From Isoetes taiwanensis (lineage: Eukaryota > Streptophyta > Lycopodiopsida > Isoetales > Isoetaceae), in the NCBI GenBank assembly GCA_021234155.1, contig JAJEKV010000791.1, positions 1-64,000 on the forward strand: 64,000 nucleotides of DNA. Direction: 5' to 3'. Positions within the stretch are counted from its first letter, which is position 1, and the number at the start of each line of letters is the position of its first letter. Below are positions 60,381 through 64,000 of the stretch, one piece after another. The notes below the pieces were generated by a model that saw only the letters and a list, made by a program, of their open reading frames with translations, was not told the origin of the DNA and did no database searches. A program made the position numbers and the translations under genes.

Positions 60381-61600
60381 AAGAACTAATGAGATACTAC
60401 CAAAGATACATCCATCCATCCATCCATCACGAGAGCATAATCAATAGTTGAGAACGTTCTAACTATCAAACAAGGGTTAATCATCGCCGAGACAAGCAAA
60501 GAAGCCCCGGAGGAGGGCTAGCCTACTAGAATCACAACTAAGCTAACTATGTACTAACCGAACCATAGCTAGCTCCACTATCCCTCCGGGTCACCGTCCT
60601 TCAGGGGCCGAGCGTGGTCGAACGGCATCTCGGGTTGGGCAAGCATCTCCTCCTCCATCTCCAATTGCCCCAAATCGAATTGGGGCAAATTGTGCAACCC
60701 CCAATTTGGATGTCCCAAATTGAAACTCTCGCCTTGCCCAATCGATTTGGGCAGGTGGCGACTTTTAGGTTGGTTAATATTTTAGCCCTTTTTAATATAT
60801 TAGGTTAAGCCCTAAATTCAATTAGGGTTTTAGGTTAGGTTTCCACTTTAATAGTGAATTATTAACATAGCTAACCTTAGCTTATGAATAAATAATGTAC
60901 CACTAATTATTCATAATGGCGTGTCATGTATTTATACTCAAAGGGCGTATAAATATGTGGAATAATCACATTCCATGAAACCATATCCTTCTTATATGTT
61001 TTATCAAATGCTTCTTTTGCATACTCTAGATCTCCACAATTGTTGTACATACATATTAACAAGAGCGGCCCAATAATTGAAAGTTATTGATCATGTAATA
61101 TTCTTTTGATTAAACTTACAGAGAAGAAAGGGATATGGTTATTCAAGAAAAAATACGAGCTTGCGGTTGAAAGGGAATGCATGTTGAAGTCGAGAGACAA
61201 ATCAGAGAGATATATTCACAGAGGTAAATAACCTTAGAGTTGAATTTTCATATGCTAAAGAGGTGTCCAGTAGTTGAACAAGTGAAGGTTAAACTCTATG
61301 GTTGTGGTGAGTTAACAAAACTCGGTTTATAAGGTTAAATGGACTTCAATGGTCCGTGGCCATTAAAATATAAAATGCATGTGGGATATTGAGTTGAAGA
61401 TCCCGAAAATGAAATTACGCTTGTGGGATAATGATTGTCAAGTGAAGAAAATAGAAATGCCGTGGATCTCGCCTTGCCGACTTCCTACTTTACACGACTG
61501 CAGACCCAGGAATGGGATAAATATGCCTGATTGCAGGTTGTTGTTTGAGCTGACTGCTGGATCGAGGGTTCAATAAGGTTTACTGAAGAAGAAATGCTTG
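60381..61600. other. No recognised gene; microsatellite and AT-rich sequence
   Basis: Contains a short (ATCC)n run at about 60409-60427, a strong hairpin at 60662-60692, and AT-rich sequence with GTTAGG/CTAACC words near 60800-60880. The frame at 61379-61576 lies in or before the putative copia LTR and is unassigned. Confidence 0.4.
60662..60692. repeat. Perfect 9-bp inverted repeat (hairpin)
   Basis: TTGCCCCAA (60665-60673) and TTGGGGCAA (60680-60688) are exact complements separated by six bases; flanking CAA and TTG extend the pairing with one bulge. Related CAATTTGG and CCAAATTG words follow to about 60755. Confidence 0.75.
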
Positions 61601-61804
61601 TGTTCTCGGGGAATATATAATAGTGCTTTAATTATATTGAGAAATAGATTAAAGCATTAACCATTGGATAGCATTATCTTGCTAAGAATGTGCTAGGGAT
61701 TGATTTTGTACTTGCCATTGAATTTGCATTGAGAAGGTTGGTTAATTCATCATTATTGTATCTAAGCTTGCATCGAAAGTCTTACCTCTATAGATTCTCT
61801 TCAT

Positions 61805-61817
61805 TGGTATCAGAGCC
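61805..61817 (+). other. Copia primer-binding site
   Basis: TGGTATCAGAGCC, the standard plant copia site complementary to initiator Met-tRNA. Unlike the sites at 24297 and 29735 it keeps the A. Confidence 0.9.
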
Positions 61818-61829
61818 AGCATTGTCATA

Positions 61830-62400
61830 ATGTCTACAAGATTTGGTGCAAATTTACTGACTTCTATTGAGGTGTTTAAAGGGGATAGTGGTTTTCAGAT
61901 TTGGAAGCAAGGAATTAGGCAAGTGCTTGAATTTGAAAACTTGTGGTATCTCATTGATGGAGGACAAACCAAAAGAACTTCTACCATGGTAAGATCAAGA
62001 AATTACATTGGGAGACTAGTGAAGCCTCAGTTGAAGGAGGAGGCAATGATGTTCTGTCGGCCAAGAATGACCGTAAGTGCGAGAACCGGATGATGAACCA
62101 TGATAACCGGAGGCTCAAGCTATTATAACAAGTAAGGTTGGCAACACGCTATTAAGTTGAAGTTAAGAGGATGAGTCCAAAAGAGATGTGGGATTATATG
62201 GTAAGCCAATATGAGATCAAAACTTCATCACAAATTGACATGCTCGAAAAACAAAGCTTAGGAAGTTAAAGTTATTTGAAAAGGACAATATGACCTGATT
62301 ATTTGGAAAGGTTTGACTCCATAATTGCAGATTTGGAGGGTTTTGGGAATCCTAAATGATCATTATCAAATCCTCGTCTTTGGCAAGATCATGTCTCACA
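61830..62400 (+). pseudogene. Copia gag (UBN2-type) remnant
   Basis: ATG at 61830 opens an 87-codon frame with FKGDSGFQIWKQGIRQVLEF and LWYLIDGG, matching the copia gag pattern F-G-NY-W-MR--L---LW. Further on, in other frames, come SPKEMWDYMVSQYEIKTSS and LEKQSLRKLKLF, the W--L---Y segment followed by the L--L--LKM segment of UBN2. Several frameshifts and stops interrupt it. A zinc knuckle and the pol region are missing. Confidence 0.75.
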
Positions 62401-62533
62401 ATAGTCACCGCCACATTGATCGAAATGTTGCTAGATCAAAGGAGCATGCCATTCAAATGATTGGGACAGAATTTGAACAAAAAAAATGTGGCTTATGAGG
62501 ATGACATCTGAAGTTTTGTATGCGAGGGGAAAG

Positions 62534-63600
62534 ACACGCCCAAGGTGGCTCAAACATGCCATGGACTCCAACATACCACCTAGGCTCCAACATGCCAAGG
62601 TGGCTTGAACATGCCAAGGTAGCTCAAACATGCCATGGGCTCCAACATGCCACCCAGGGCTCAAATATGCCAAGGTGGCTCAAACATGCTGCAGCTGGCT
62701 CCAACATGCCAAGGTGGCTCAAACATGCCACCTAGTCTCCAACATGCCAAGGTGGCTCAAACTTGCCACGTGGGCTCCAACATGCCACCCAGGCTTCAAC
62801 ATGCCACCCAGGGTCGGACATGCCACGCTGTCTCCAACATGCCACCTAGGGCTCTAACATGCCAAGGTGGCTCAAACATGCCGTGGGCTCCAACACGCCA
62901 CCTAGGCTCAAACATGCCAAGGTGGCTCAAACATGCCACCTAGGCTCCAACATGCCAAGGTGGCTCAAACATGCCACGTGTACTCCAACATGCTACCTAG
63001 GCTCAAACATGCCAAGGTGGCTCAAACATGCCATCGCTGGCTCCAACATGCCACCCACGCCTCCAACATGCCAAGGTGGTTTCAACATGCCACCTAGGCT
63101 CCAACATGCCAAGGTGGCTCAAACACACGACTTAGGGCTTGAAATGCCACTTGCAGCTCCAACGTGCCACCTAGGGTCCAACATGGCAAGGTGGCTCAAA
63201 CATGCCACCTAGGCTCAAATGCCACCTAGCTAGGCTCCAACATGCCAAGTTGGCTCAAACATGTCAAGGTGGTTTAAACATGCCACCTAGGCTCCAACAT
63301 GCCAAGGTGAGCTCAAACATGCCACCTAGGCTCCAACATGCCAAGGTGGCTCAAACATGCCACGTGGGCTCCAAGATGCCAAGGTGCCACCTAGGCTTCA
63401 ACATGCCACCCAGGCTCAAACATGCCAAGGTGGCTCAAACATCAGCGTCCAACATACCACCTAGGTTCCAAGCGTGAAGGTGGCTCAAACATGCCACCTA
63501 GGCTCGAAATGCCACGCTGGCTCTAGCGTGCCACCCAGGGTCCAACATGCCAAGGTGGCTCAAACATACCACCTAGGGCTCGAAATGCCACCGGGCTCTA
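62534..63600 (+). repeat. Minisatellite of alternating ~19-bp half-units
   Basis: About 1.07 kb built from two related half-units, AACATGCCAAGGTGGCTCA and AACATGCCACCTAGGCTCC, which mostly alternate to give a ~38-40-bp higher-order unit. Variants carry CCACGTGGG, CCACCCAGG or CCATGGGCT in the second half. The half-unit length is not a multiple of three and contains no stop codon in any plus frame, so long frames (62635-62943, 62859-63212, 63202-63477) open successively and encode HAKVAQTCHLGSNMPRWLK-like repeats. These are by-products unless expression is shown. Confidence 0.97.
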
Positions 63601-63606
63601 GATAGT

Positions 63607-64000
63607 TCTTGGCTGCCTTCGTGGCAATGCTCCTCCCAGGGAGGCTATATGCTAATGCCCCCCCTCCCCCCCTAAGAGCCGGTTTTCTTATCCGTCTATT
63701 GAATCCTCCTTTCAAGGACCAAGCTTTGAGCAGTTCAAAAATCCAAGATCGGTCCCGGAGAACTTATCAAACTGCTACATCCCGCGAGCGACCCATGTAG
63801 AAACCCAAGTGTTTTGTCGCTTTGGACAAAGCATAAAGGCACCGGAATAGAGATTGACTTTGCCATGTCATCCGAATAGTGAAATTACCCTGGGGACCAA
63901 GTTACACGATCATGTTTTGCAACGAAGAGACACCTAACGGCGACATGGCATTATCCATAATAACCACCTCCTAGGCCAATTGACTACCAACATGTTGGAC
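63607..64000 (-). repeat. Inverted, diverged partial copy of the left-end satellite monomer
   Basis: The minus strand matches the satellite from its TAGTCAATTGGCCTAGG block back through its GGATAGGGGAACCGG and GGTCATTAGC blocks. On the plus strand this reads GAGCCGGTTTTCTTATCCG, then TTGAATCCTCCTTTCAAGG, AGAACTTATCAAACTG, GTGAAATTACCCTGGGG and CCTAGGCCAATTGACTAC, in the same order and with similar spacing as the reverse complement of a monomer. Similarity is clearly lower than between array monomers. It starts just after the minisatellite and runs off the right edge, so its full extent is unknown. Confidence 0.85.

Larger units (their letters stand above)
61601..62533 (+). mobile_element. Ty1/copia retrotransposon 5' portion
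   Basis: A probable LTR end (CTCTTCA, 61803) is followed by a canonical initiator-Met primer-binding site and a gag reading frame. The left LTR border is not resolved; TGTGTTCTCGGGG near 61600 is one candidate start. The element is cut off at about 62533, where the minisatellite begins, and no protease, integrase or polymerase is present. Confidence 0.7.

Noticed and set aside
62520-63477. Proline- and histidine-rich repeat proteins (up to 117 codons) in the minisatellite
   Set aside because: The repeat lacks stop codons in every plus frame, so long frames are expected without selection.
62534-63600. CRISPR-like array
   Set aside because: Spacers are not unique; the whole tract is made of the same two related half-units, and the context is a plant genome with no cas genes.

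Overview
The window reads as nuclear DNA from a land plant with a large, repeat-rich genome. The evidence is plant-type LINEs, copia and gypsy LTR retrotransposon remnants, a CACTA transposon end, GT-AG introns, and fragments resembling plant ARGONAUTE4 and a plastid-type protein of cyanobacterial ancestry. The species cannot be told from the sequence. There is no sign of bacterial operons, CRISPR, rRNA or tRNA genes.

Layout. 1-12494: tandem satellite array, about eleven monomers of about 1.11 kb, running off the left edge. 12495-14144: a short flank with two gene-like fragments on opposite strands, a Trp-Gly motif reading frame (minus) and a decayed, intron-containing ARGONAUTE4-like PIWI fragment (plus). 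14145-20127: a probable decayed CACTA transposon with a clear right terminus and GACGCC-rich subterminal repeats. 20128-25691: mostly featureless, with a triplicated motif next to a primer-binding site. 25692-29240: a decayed LINE (minus). 29533-31697: a small complete LTR element with matching target-site duplications. 31703-36624: no recognisable gene. 36625-39101: the most gene-like locus, a multi-exon minus-strand gene for a cyanobacterial-type LpxB-like protein that is probably damaged. 40.2-52.4 kb: LTR-like promoter regions, a gypsy integrase remnant, a pyrimidine-rich tract and a copia remnant. 52959-59065: a near full-length LINE (minus) with 10-bp target-site duplications, set between diverged inverted copies of a GC-rich repeat. 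61.6-62.5 kb: start of a copia element, running into a 1.07-kb minisatellite (62534-63600). 63607-64000: an inverted, diverged copy of part of the left-hand satellite monomer.

How the parts relate. Most of the window is transposon and satellite DNA with nested insertions. Apart from the LpxB-like locus I see no gene likely to be functional. Small indels between satellite monomers gather at CG and CHG sites, and some coding remnants carry frameshifts. Biological decay and consensus errors at methylated cytosines cannot be separated from this sequence alone. I found no convincing new multi-gene system. The most interesting leads are the satellite family shared by both window ends, the adjacent AGO4-like and WG-motif fragments, the cyanobacterial-type gene, and the minisatellite-interrupted copia element.
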